In this document: positions 1 to 7,462 of the stretch, one piece after another | Layout: every line of letters begins with the position of its first letter | How positions within the stretch are numbered: position 1 is the first letter of the stretch | NCBI GenBank assembly: GCA_964415245.1 | Contig: CAYQAJ010000001.1 | Coordinates: 1-64,000, forward strand | DNA from: CAYQAJ01 sp964415245 | GTDB lineage: Bacteria; Planctomycetota; Planctomycetia; Pirellulales; Pirellulaceae | Reading direction: 5' to 3' | Length of the DNA: 64,000 bases | Notes under the pieces: generated by a model | What the model was told of the DNA's origin: nothing | Database searches by the model: none | Seen by the model: the letters and a program-made list of their open reading frames with translations, nothing else | Translations under genes and position numbers: made by a program

Positions 1-68
1 CACATTTTGCTCCGCGCAAGTGCGCAAAATGAGCCAGTCCCCGACGGTTTTGAAACAGGTTCTAAAAC
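1..68. repeat. Partial palindromic dispersed repeat, copy A
   Basis: This is the right-hand part of an imperfect inverted repeat whose left end lies outside the window. Its core, an arm with CACATTTTGCTCCGC facing an arm with TGCGCAAAATGAGCCAGTCC, recurs at 22201-22241. The outer arm after the core (roughly 44-68) differs in sequence from the outer arm of the second copy but has the same length and spacing. It is a REP/MITE-like non-coding element. The open frame that runs through it into surE is accidental. Confidence 0.75.
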
Positions 69-70
69 AA

Positions 71-100
71 AAACCCGCCGTTATGCGGCGGGGATTTTTC
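71..100. terminator. Rho-independent terminator-like hairpin
   Basis: The arms CCCGCCG and CGGCGGG enclose a short loop at 74-92, preceded by an A-rich run and followed by ATTTTTC. It can act in both directions and probably ends a transcript entering from the left of the window. Confidence 0.6.
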
Positions 101-379
101 GTGCCGGCAGTCCCTCGTGCGCTCGTGCACGGCGAGACCGGGCATTATAGGGTTGCATCGGCGGGTCGGCCAGCCGCCCCTACGGTCGGAACAGCCCGCA
201 ATACCGATCAAACAGGCACGTCGTTTCCATCGTCGCAATCGTCACGTCGGCAAGGGTTTGAGGCGCCCCTCGTTGCTGCGGAAGGAGTGGGCAATTACCA
301 TGGAGTTTATGGGGCTGAACAGCCGGCGAGGCGAGCCGGCAAAGGGCCTCGACGGAGCTTTGCAACGCGAACGGATGCT
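101..379. other. Intergenic region upstream of surE
   Basis: No supported gene is seen here. A frame in phase with surE is open from position 20, but its translation resembles nothing and conserved SurE sequence starts only at 380. No convincing promoter was recognised. Confidence 0.5.
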
Positions 380-1141
380 GTGCTCATCCTGCTGACCAAC
401 GACGACGGCATTTACGCTCCCGGCCTGGCGGCCATGGAGCGGGCGCTGGCCGACATGGGCCAGGTGATCGTCGTGGCGCCGGCTGTCGAACAGAGCGGCG
501 CCAGCCATTCGATCACGTTTCTCAGTCCCCTCATCTGCAAAGAAGTTTACGAAGGAAAGCGGCGCCGAGGTTGGGCCGTCGAAGGCAGCCCGGCCGACAG
601 CGTGAAGATCGGCATTTTCGAGTTCTGTCCCCGTCGGCCCGACTTGGTGGTCAGCGGCATCAACGGCGGACTCAATGCCGGCATCAACGTGCTGTACTCG
701 GGCACCGTGGCGGCGGCCATTGAAGGAGCTTTTTTCGGGATCACCAGCATCGCGGTTTCCCTGGAGTTCGACGAGCACGCACAGTTCGACAAGGCGGCGA
801 AAATCGCCCGGCACGTCATTGGGCAGATTCTCGAGCGCAAGGGCGATGCCCCGCAGCTTTACAACCTGAATATTCCCACCGCCGCCTTGAACGGCGCGAG
901 CACGTTGCGAGTGGTGCCGATGGGAGTCGATCGATACGGCGAGCAGTTCATCAAGCGAAAAGACCCCAAGGGAAGAACCTATTACTGGGCGACGAACGAG
1001 CCTGCTCCGCCCCCCAGTGAAATCGAAACCGACCTGACCGCGCTGGCCACGGGACACGTGACGCTGACTCCGCTGCAATACGACATGACGAAACAACCCG
1101 TGCTGCGCGACATGGAGCAGTGGGACCTGACGCTGCCGTAA
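380..1141 (+). CDS. surE: 5'/3'-nucleotidase SurE
   Basis: SurE is a metal-dependent phosphatase that dephosphorylates nucleoside 5'- and 3'-monophosphates and acts in stationary-phase survival and nucleotide salvage. The GTG start at 380 gives an N-terminus reading (M)LILLTNDDG, which matches the canonical SurE start with its two metal-binding aspartates at residues 8-9. Downstream are the VVAPAVEQSGASHS segment with the conserved serine near residue 40 and the VVSGINGGLNAG metal/phosphate loop near residues 90-100. The length of 253 residues is normal for the family. No strong Shine-Dalgarno sequence is seen; the start is chosen by family alignment. It stands alone, 88 bp before a lipoprotein gene. 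Confidence 0.95.
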   Translation: MLILLTNDDGIYAPGLAAMERALADMGQVIVVAPAVEQSGASHSITFLSPLICKEVYEGKRRRGWAVEGSPADSVKIGIFEFCPRRPDLVVSGINGGLNAGINVLYSGTVAAAIEGAFFGITSIAVSLEFDEHAQFDKAAKIARHVIGQILERKGDAPQLYNLNIPTAALNGASTLRVVPMGVDRYGEQFIKRKDPKGRTYYWATNEPAPPPSEIETDLTALATGHVTLTPLQYDMTKQPVLRDMEQWDLTLP

Positions 1142-1229
1142 CTGCCCCATGAGCCGATGTGAACGCGTCGATCGAGCACAACGCAAACCAAATCAAAAGG
1201 TCGAATCGCCACGTAAGGAGACTTGAATC

Positions 1230-1715
1230 ATGGCAACACGGTGGTCAACAGTTGCGGGATCGATTGCCAGTTTGTTCGTGGCAGTGGCACTGGCCGGTTG
1301 CGGAATGGTCAAGTTTCCGCAGCTCAAAGAGAAGTCTGACGGCAAGCAGGCCGGCGACAAGCAACCGGTAGCCACGCCGAACCCGCAGCCCGCTCAGGTC
1401 GGCGTGGGGCGCAAAGGGAAGAGCTACGGCGGCGGAATCATCACCGAGCCGGCCAGCCAGTACTGGAAAGCAAAGGAGCAGATCGCCTTCAAGATTCAGA
1501 TTCCCTCGGGTATGAATACCTTCAAGGCCCTCAACGATAGGGCGCCCGCGAGCCACGAAGAGTTCATGGAAAAGATCATTAACGAGGGCAGGATCGAGCT
1601 ACCCGAACTACCGCTGGGCAAACGCTACGAATACGACCCCAAGACCGAGCAACTGATGGTGATAACCGATCCGCCACCGGACGCCAGCGGCGAGGGAACT
1701 AACACGGAACCCTGA
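1230..1715 (+). CDS. Small planctomycete lipoprotein
   Basis: A 161-residue protein with a type II signal peptide: a hydrophobic stretch ends in the lipobox LAGC with the lipidated cysteine at residue 24. The mature part has a charged linker and a short conserved-looking block near residues 95-145 (NDRAPASHEEF and GKRYEYDP) that resembles a recurring planctomycete hypothetical-protein motif. A clear AAGGAG ribosome binding site precedes the ATG at 1230. It probably sits on the periplasmic face of a membrane. Function unknown. Confidence 0.8.
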   Translation: MATRWSTVAGSIASLFVAVALAGCGMVKFPQLKEKSDGKQAGDKQPVATPNPQPAQVGVGRKGKSYGGGIITEPASQYWKAKEQIAFKIQIPSGMNTFKALNDRAPASHEEFMEKIINEGRIELPELPLGKRYEYDPKTEQLMVITDPPPDASGEGTNTEP

Positions 1716-1765
1716 TCGACTCTGATGACCTGCACCACACGATGACCCTCACCATGATATACACC

Positions 1766-2413
1766 ATGACGATTCGCAAAGTACTGCACCTCCTTCCGAC
1801 GACGTTCGCTCTGCAGCGCATCGCGCTCGTTTGCGTCGCTGCGGCGATGATCGCCGTTGCGCCGCGCGCTACGTTTGCCATCGACTGGATCGTCGCCCCG
1901 TCGTACTTCACGCACGATCCGGAGTCGGGGCAGCGGGTCACGCAGTACACGCCCATCGGCCCCGTCTACTCGGCGTACGATCCTACGTACGTGAAGAGCG
2001 GCTTCCGGCACTCGCGGAGCAGTCTGCAAGTGGGCGGGTTCTCCGATCACATGTTCGTGGTGGAAGAGTACGGTCGCCCGGTTCGCCCGTTCGGCGAGTG
2101 GCAACGCCCCTTCCGGCCGTACTCCGTGCCGTACCCGCTATGGGGACCGCCCTATGCGTTCTACGGCTACGGCGATTATCCCCAAGGGGGCTACGGGCGC
2201 GGCGGCTACGGGCCCGGGGGATATGGGCCCGGCTATCCGGGAACCGGTCCCTATGGGCCTGGCGGCTACGGCGGCGGCCCGTACGACTTCGATGGCGGCT
2301 ACGGAGGGGGCTACCAGGGACACGGCGGCTCCTCGCCTCACCCGGGCGGCGATCACGGCGACAAGGACGGGCACGTCCACGGTGACGGCGGGCACCAGTC
2401 GAAGGTCTACTAG
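1766..2413 (+). CDS. Secreted Gly/Tyr/Pro-rich protein
   Basis: A secreted protein of about 215 residues from the ATG at 1766; in-frame ATGs at 1742 and 1754 are alternatives and none has a good ribosome binding site. A hydrophobic signal segment ends near ATFA. The middle region is rich in aromatic residues, and the last third is a low-complexity tract of GGYG and GPGGYG units ending in a His/Gly/Asp-rich tail. Such tails occur in surface or matrix proteins but do not define a function. It follows the lipoprotein gene closely and may be co-transcribed with it. Confidence 0.7.
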   Translation: MTIRKVLHLLPTTFALQRIALVCVAAAMIAVAPRATFAIDWIVAPSYFTHDPESGQRVTQYTPIGPVYSAYDPTYVKSGFRHSRSSLQVGGFSDHMFVVEEYGRPVRPFGEWQRPFRPYSVPYPLWGPPYAFYGYGDYPQGGYGRGGYGPGGYGPGYPGTGPYGPGGYGGGPYDFDGGYGGGYQGHGGSSPHPGGDHGDKDGHVHGDGGHQSKVY

Positions 2414-2691
2414 CGCGAGCTTGTCGAGTCTGCGCGTCGAGCCGGTGTGATATTTCGTCCGTTTCGCTGTAGGGTCCCTGCAACGCGCGAACGACGCACA
2501 GGCACCCGCTGCAGCGCTTCGAGCGAAAGTGCGGTGGCATCTCATTGCCGCATCGCCAGCGACGCTCGCCTCAGCGGATGGCCGCCGCGCTCGCGACGAG
2601 GTTGCTCCGCCTGAGTTTTCAAGTGAACCAGGCTCCGCTACCATGCGTATCGCTTCCGTACGCGTCTCTCCTTTTCTTCTGGGCAACGGCC

Positions 2692-5600
2692 GTGAATTCG
2701 CAGAAGCCGTCATCCGGACCTTCGCGGCGATCGCCGCAATTCCGATTTGGCATGGCGGCGGCGATCGTGATCGTCACGGTCACCGTGCTGCTGGTGTGGA
2801 TGTTCGTGCAACGTCGCCCACGAACGAAGCCGCTGGACCCGGCCGAGGTGTCGCGACTCGTGCAGCTTAAGGACGAGGCAGTCGCGTACCTGGAAAATGG
2901 TAACGCACTCACCGACGAGGCCGGCAACGTCGTCCATGGGTACGACGAGGCCGACAAGCGCTTCGTCGAGCTGGCCCAAGCGCTGCCCAACGAAATCCTC
3001 CCCGTGCGGAACCTGGCCATTTGCCGCGTGGCGGCGTTCGAAGAAACCGACGAAGAGCATACGCCCGCCGAGGAGCTCGATGCAGCTTATCAGCGAGCTC
3101 AGCAGGCCATCGAATCGCTGCACGAGAAGCATCCGGATTCGGCACTTACCCAATTCCTTATCGCCAAGATGCTCATGAAGCGCCGCGACGCGCTGGAACT
3201 CATCGATGACATCGTCCGCGTGCTGGGACAGGCGACCGCATTGGACCCGCGCGATTTGCCCTCGCGGTACATTCTGTCCGAGCAGGCGAAGAACTCGTCC
3301 GATCCGGCCATCCAAGCGCAGGGGCTGGCCGCGCTGAAAGAGGCGCATCGCATCGACCCGGACAATCTGCGCGTGCTCATCGACCTCCTCGTCGCCGAGG
3401 CGGAGGCCCGCGATCCCGATCTGGCAGCGACCGTGGAGAAGGCGCGGACGTCATTGGCCGTTTTGGAGTCCAAAGCGAATCCGTCCGGCAAGGACATCCG
3501 TGCCCAATTGGACGCACTGACCGAGGCCGTCAAGCAGCAGAATTGGGACGACGCGGTTCGATATGCCCGATTCGCGAGCAATCTGGCTAGCCACGCGGAG
3601 GTCGTGAAAGCGGACACGAAGCGGGCGAATGCTCACGTGCTGGCTTACGTGGACTACGACTTCAGCGACGAGTTCTGGCAGGCGAATGCGCGGCCCAAGC
3701 GGGAGCTGCCCACCGCGATCAACGTGGCCATGAAGCCGATCGAGAGTGCGGCCGCGCTGACCGCTCTGCCGGGAGTGAGCGACCTCGGCTTTGTCGATTT
3801 CGATCTGGACCGCCGACCCGATGCGATTGTGCTACGCGAGCAGAGCGTCGCGGTGTACGCGGCCGATCCACAGAGCGGACTCTGGCGCGCGATGGCGCAA
3901 GCGCCGATGCCAGACGGCATGCGCGGCATGCTGATCGGCGATTTGGATCGCGATGGCAGTCCCGACTCCGGACTTAGCTCGGACACCGAGCGCACCGAGG
4001 CCTCGATGGAGTACTTTTCGTCGTATCCCGAAGTGGTGGTGTTCGGTGACTCGGGTGTGATCGTTTTGCGCAACGTGCGCGACGCCGCGGCCAAGGGGCG
4101 TCGGCTCGCTGCCGTGCCGCAGGAAAGCGCGCTGGACACGATGCGAGACGTGGCGGCGGCGGCATTGATCGACGTCGATCACGACGGCGACCTGGACCTG
4201 GTCGTGTCGTCAGCCGATGGCATCTCCGTATGGTCGAATCTAGGCGACGGCACGCTGGAAGACGTCAGCGGCTTCTCGCAGCTTCCGCCCGCTGAGCCGA
4301 TGTACACATCGATGGCCGTCGTCGATTGGGATCGCGACGTGGATCTCGACGTGTTACTTTGCGGCCCGGCGGTCGACTCGCCGGCACTACTCGAGAACCT
4401 GCGGCACGGCCGATTCCGCTTTCGGCCGCTCGATGGAAATTTCTTGGCTGCCGGCAAGGCTGCCGTGATCGACGTTCTGGAGGCGGACGGAAACGCCTCG
4501 TGGGATGTGCTCACGGCGGGCGCTACGGGCCTGGCGCTGGCGCTCACATCGACTCCCCGCGTAGGGCTGGTGAACCACATGCGATCGGTGAACGTGGTGC
4601 AGCAGTCGCTCACGGGGTTTCGACTTTGGGATTACGACAACGATGGCTACCGGGACATACTGGCCTGGGGCGACGACGGTGTTGCCGTGTTCCGCGGCAG
4701 TCCCAGCGGCGAGTTCACCGCCGTCTTGAGACTCTTCGATCCAGAGCCCAAGGGCATCGTGGCTTGCGACGTAGTTGATCTCGATGGCGACGGCGACCTC
4801 GACGCGGCCATCGCCACCGCGTCGGGCGTTTCGCTCTATCGCAATGAAGGCGGCAACGCCAACCACTACTTTGCGCTGCGCGTATTGGGCTCGACCGACA
4901 GCATTACCGGCCGAGTCAACGAGTACTCGCTCGGCGGGACCGTCGAAATCAAGGCGCTCGGCCGCTACCAGGCCCAGACGATCACGCGCCAGACGACGCA
5001 CTTCGGCATCGGCCAGGACGAACGCGCGGGCATCGTGCGCATCCTGCTCACCAACGGCATACCGCAGGCGGTCATCCAGCCCGAGAAAAATGCGTCGATC
5101 ACCGAACCGATGATTCTCAAGGGCTCTTGTCCTTTCGTGTATACCTGGACGGGCGAGCGTTTCGAGTTCTTTACCGACTTGCTCTGGGCCGCGCCATTGG
5201 GCCTGCAGGTCGCCGAAGGAAAGCTCGCTCCCGACCGCCCGCGGGAATACCTCAAGATTCCAGGCGACCGGCTGCGACTCAAGGACGGGCGCTATCGGTT
5301 GCAAGTCACCGAGGAGTTGTGGGAGGCAGGGTACTTCGATCAGATCGAGCTGATCGCGGTCGATCACCCGGCCGAGGTCGAGGTGTTTTCCAACGAGAAG
5401 GTGGGGCCCGCGGAGATCGCGGCCTATAAGGTGCATACCGTGCGCGAGCGGCGGCTACCGCGAGCGGCTCGCGACTCGCAGGGGCGCGACGTGCTGGAGC
5501 TGATCGCCCAGCGCGATGGGCGGTACCAGCGCGGCTTCGCTCGACGGTTGCGCCAGGGTTTGACGCCGGAGCACTACCTGGAGCTCGATTTGGGGCCGCT

Positions 5601-6444
5601 TGCCAGTCCGCAGAGCATTACGCTGTTCCTCACCGGCTGGATTCGCCCCACCGACACGTCGCTGAACATCGCTATTTCGCAGGACCCGCGACTCGAAGCA
5701 CCGCGACCGCCGTCGATTCAGGTGCCCGATGCAGACGGCAATTGGCGCGAGACGGTGCCATTCATGGGATACCCGGGCGGCAAACCCAAGACGATCGCCG
5801 TCGACTTGTCCCATGTGTTTCTCACGGACGATTACCGGCTGCGAATTGTGACCACCAACGAAATCTATTGGGACGAGGCGTTCTTTACCGTCGACGAAGA
5901 ATCGGCGCCGATGAAACTGGCGCCGCTTGTTTTGGAGTCGGCCGATCTGCACTACCGCGGCTTCTCGCGGCTCATTCCGCCCGGCGAAAACGGGCCCGAC
6001 ACGTTCGACTATTCCGTCGTGAGCACGGAGCCGCAATGGTCCCCCATGGAGGGGTATTTCACGCGCTACGGCGACGTGACGCCGCTCTTGCGCGATGTGG
6101 ACGACCGAATGGTAGTCATGGGGGCCGGCGACGAGATGACGGTCACATTCCAGCCGCCCACGGAGGAGCTGCCATCCGGCTGGGTTCGGGACTTCCTGAT
6201 AAACAACGTGGGCTGGGACAAGGATGCGGATTTGAACACCGTTACCGGGCAATCGGTCGAACCGCTCCCGTTCCAGGCGATGAGCCGCTATCCCTACCCG
6301 CCGTCGGAGTTGTTTCCGGACACTGCGGCGCATCGAGAGTACCTGCGCACCTATCAGACGCGCCGACAGAGCGATGCAACGTTCTGGCGGCAGATTCAGC
6401 AGTTTGAACCCTCGGCGCAGCGGGATCGGTCAGGGAAGCCGTGA
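2692..6444 (+). CDS. Membrane-anchored TPR/FG-GAP/UnbV protein
   Basis: Taken from the GTG at 2692 the protein has about 1250 residues; ATG 2752 or an upstream ATG at 2545 are other possible starts. A single transmembrane helix (IVIVTVTVLLVWMF) lies near the N-terminus, followed by a helical TPR-like region of about 300 residues. Next comes an FG-GAP/VCBS beta-propeller region with at least five calcium-type repeats such as DLDRDGSPD, DVDHDGDLD and DLDGDGDLD. An ASPIC/UnbV-like segment (HFGIGQDERAGIVRI) follows. The final 430 residues or so form a domain I cannot name. The propeller should face the periplasm or outside. It leads the cytochrome and CRTAC1 block on the same strand. Confidence 0.85.
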   Translation: MNSQKPSSGPSRRSPQFRFGMAAAIVIVTVTVLLVWMFVQRRPRTKPLDPAEVSRLVQLKDEAVAYLENGNALTDEAGNVVHGYDEADKRFVELAQALPNEILPVRNLAICRVAAFEETDEEHTPAEELDAAYQRAQQAIESLHEKHPDSALTQFLIAKMLMKRRDALELIDDIVRVLGQATALDPRDLPSRYILSEQAKNSSDPAIQAQGLAALKEAHRIDPDNLRVLIDLLVAEAEARDPDLAATVEKARTSLAVLESKANPSGKDIRAQLDALTEAVKQQNWDDAVRYARFASNLASHAEVVKADTKRANAHVLAYVDYDFSDEFWQANARPKRELPTAINVAMKPIESAAALTALPGVSDLGFVDFDLDRRPDAIVLREQSVAVYAADPQSGLWRAMAQAPMPDGMRGMLIGDLDRDGSPDSGLSSDTERTEASMEYFSSYPEVVVFGDSGVIVLRNVRDAAAKGRRLAAVPQESALDTMRDVAAAALIDVDHDGDLDLVVSSADGISVWSNLGDGTLEDVSGFSQLPPAEPMYTSMAVVDWDRDVDLDVLLCGPAVDSPALLENLRHGRFRFRPLDGNFLAAGKAAVIDVLEADGNASWDVLTAGATGLALALTSTPRVGLVNHMRSVNVVQQSLTGFRLWDYDNDGYRDILAWGDDGVAVFRGSPSGEFTAVLRLFDPEPKGIVACDVVDLDGDGDLDAAIATASGVSLYRNEGGNANHYFALRVLGSTDSITGRVNEYSLGGTVEIKALGRYQAQTITRQTTHFGIGQDERAGIVRILLTNGIPQAVIQPEKNASITEPMILKGSCPFVYTWTGERFEFFTDLLWAAPLGLQVAEGKLAPDRPREYLKIPGDRLRLKDGRYRLQVTEELWEAGYFDQIELIAVDHPAEVEVFSNEKVGPAEIAAYKVHTVRERRLPRAARDSQGRDVLELIAQRDGRYQRGFARRLRQGLTPEHYLELDLGPLASPQSITLFLTGWIRPTDTSLNIAISQDPRLEAPRPPSIQVPDADGNWRETVPFMGYPGGKPKTIAVDLSHVFLTDDYRLRIVTTNEIYWDEAFFTVDEESAPMKLAPLVLESADLHYRGFSRLIPPGENGPDTFDYSVVSTEPQWSPMEGYFTRYGDVTPLLRDVDDRMVVMGAGDEMTVTFQPPTEELPSGWVRDFLINNVGWDKDADLNTVTGQSVEPLPFQAMSRYPYPPSELFPDTAAHREYLRTYQTRRQSDATFWRQIQQFEPSAQRDRSGKP

Positions 6445-6518
6445 TCGACGCGCGATGGTGCTGGGCAACGACGCCGCAAATGACTTCGCGGCATCGGCTA
6501 ACCCCGTGGGCCTGCATC

Positions 6519-6548
6519 GCCTTCAGGCGGGAAAAGCCGCCTTGAGGC
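6519..6548. repeat. Imperfect hairpin downstream of FG-GAP gene
   Basis: The arms GCCTTCAGGCGG and CCGCCTTGAGGC pair with two central mismatches around a six-base loop, 75 bp after the preceding stop codon. There is no T-tract, so termination is uncertain; it could stabilise mRNA 3' ends. Confidence 0.35.
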
Positions 6549-6589
6549 CGACGAGCCATCGGCAGTTGTGATGAAACAGTGCCAGATTG

Positions 6590-6618
6590 TTGACACATTC
6601 CGAGCGACCATTTACAGT
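6590..6618 (+). promoter_or_regulatory. Candidate sigma70-type promoter
   Basis: A perfect TTGACA at 6590-6595 is separated by exactly 17 bp from TACAGT at 6613-6618. It lies about 110 bp upstream of the small secreted protein at 6732 and could start the cytochrome block. This is a sequence match only. Confidence 0.4.
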
Positions 6619-6731
6619 GCTTGGAAGAGCGGAGTCGACTGATTGCACGCATACGCACGTCTGTTTGCTATCGCAACTCGAAGATTGATCCGCTCTATTC
6701 CGTGATATCCGACCTCGGGCCAATAGCGTCG

Positions 6732-7226
6732 ATGCAGGTTTCCCGTCTAATTCTAGTCTTGCACCGCATCAGTCACGGCGCACGCCAGTGTCGGTGGGCG
6801 CATGTGCTGCGCGTGGCACTGGCGGTTGCTTCGGCGATTTGCCTCAGCGCGATCTGGGTCGACGCCGCCCATGCAACGTGCGGCGACCACGTGCTCGTGC
6901 TCGGTTCGCCGGGAGTTTCGGTTTACGGGGCGAACTCCGGGATGAGCGATGACTCGCCGGGCACCCTGGCTTCGGACCTGCCGTTGGGGCGATCGAGCCA
7001 TAGCCAGCGACCCATGCCCTGCCATGGGCCACATTGCAAGCAGCAGACCCCTGAGGCGCCGGCGCCGGCTCCGCCAACCGTGCGGATTCTGGTACACGAC
7101 CAATTGGCCCATCTTCTTCGCTCGACCGGCGCGGCCGAGCCTCCGCTCTTGCGAATGCTCGATCCGTTCGACCTGCGGCCGAGCGACGGCTATCGTTCGC
7201 TCATCGAGCGCCCTCCTCGCGTCTGA
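6732..7226 (+). CDS. Small secreted protein with CHGPHC motif
   Basis: 164 residues from the ATG at 6732; an upstream in-frame ATG at 6621 would add 37 unlikely residues before the signal peptide. A signal sequence (LRVALAVASAICLSAIW) ends near AAHA. The mature part is Ser/Pro-rich and carries MPCHGPHCKQQ, a Cys/His cluster that might bind metal, followed by a Pro-rich linker and a C-terminal helix-prone segment. It lies between an FG-GAP protein and the multihaem cytochrome gene. No family recognised. Confidence 0.55.
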   Translation: MQVSRLILVLHRISHGARQCRWAHVLRVALAVASAICLSAIWVDAAHATCGDHVLVLGSPGVSVYGANSGMSDDSPGTLASDLPLGRSSHSQRPMPCHGPHCKQQTPEAPAPAPPTVRILVHDQLAHLLRSTGAAEPPLLRMLDPFDLRPSDGYRSLIERPPRV

Positions 7227-7462
7227 TCCGCCACGCTAGCGGTGCCCGGCTGCGCGGAATCTACGCGCTGGGAAAGTGCGCTGCGCCATTGCGTCCTATA
7301 GCCTCTGCGGCGTGATCTTCACGCTCGACGCAACGCGCGGCGCGAATCCCTGCGTTTCTTCCCGAGCCTGGGTGGTGGCTCTTTCCAAGGTATTGGGCCG
7401 GTGGTCCCGCGCCTGCGCGGCGCCGCCTGACGCCCAGTGGCCCAATGCGAGGATCGGAATCG

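Noticed and set aside
20..379. N-terminal extension of surE by 120 codons
   Set aside because: The extension translates a palindromic repeat and a terminator; SurE homology starts exactly at the GTG at 380.
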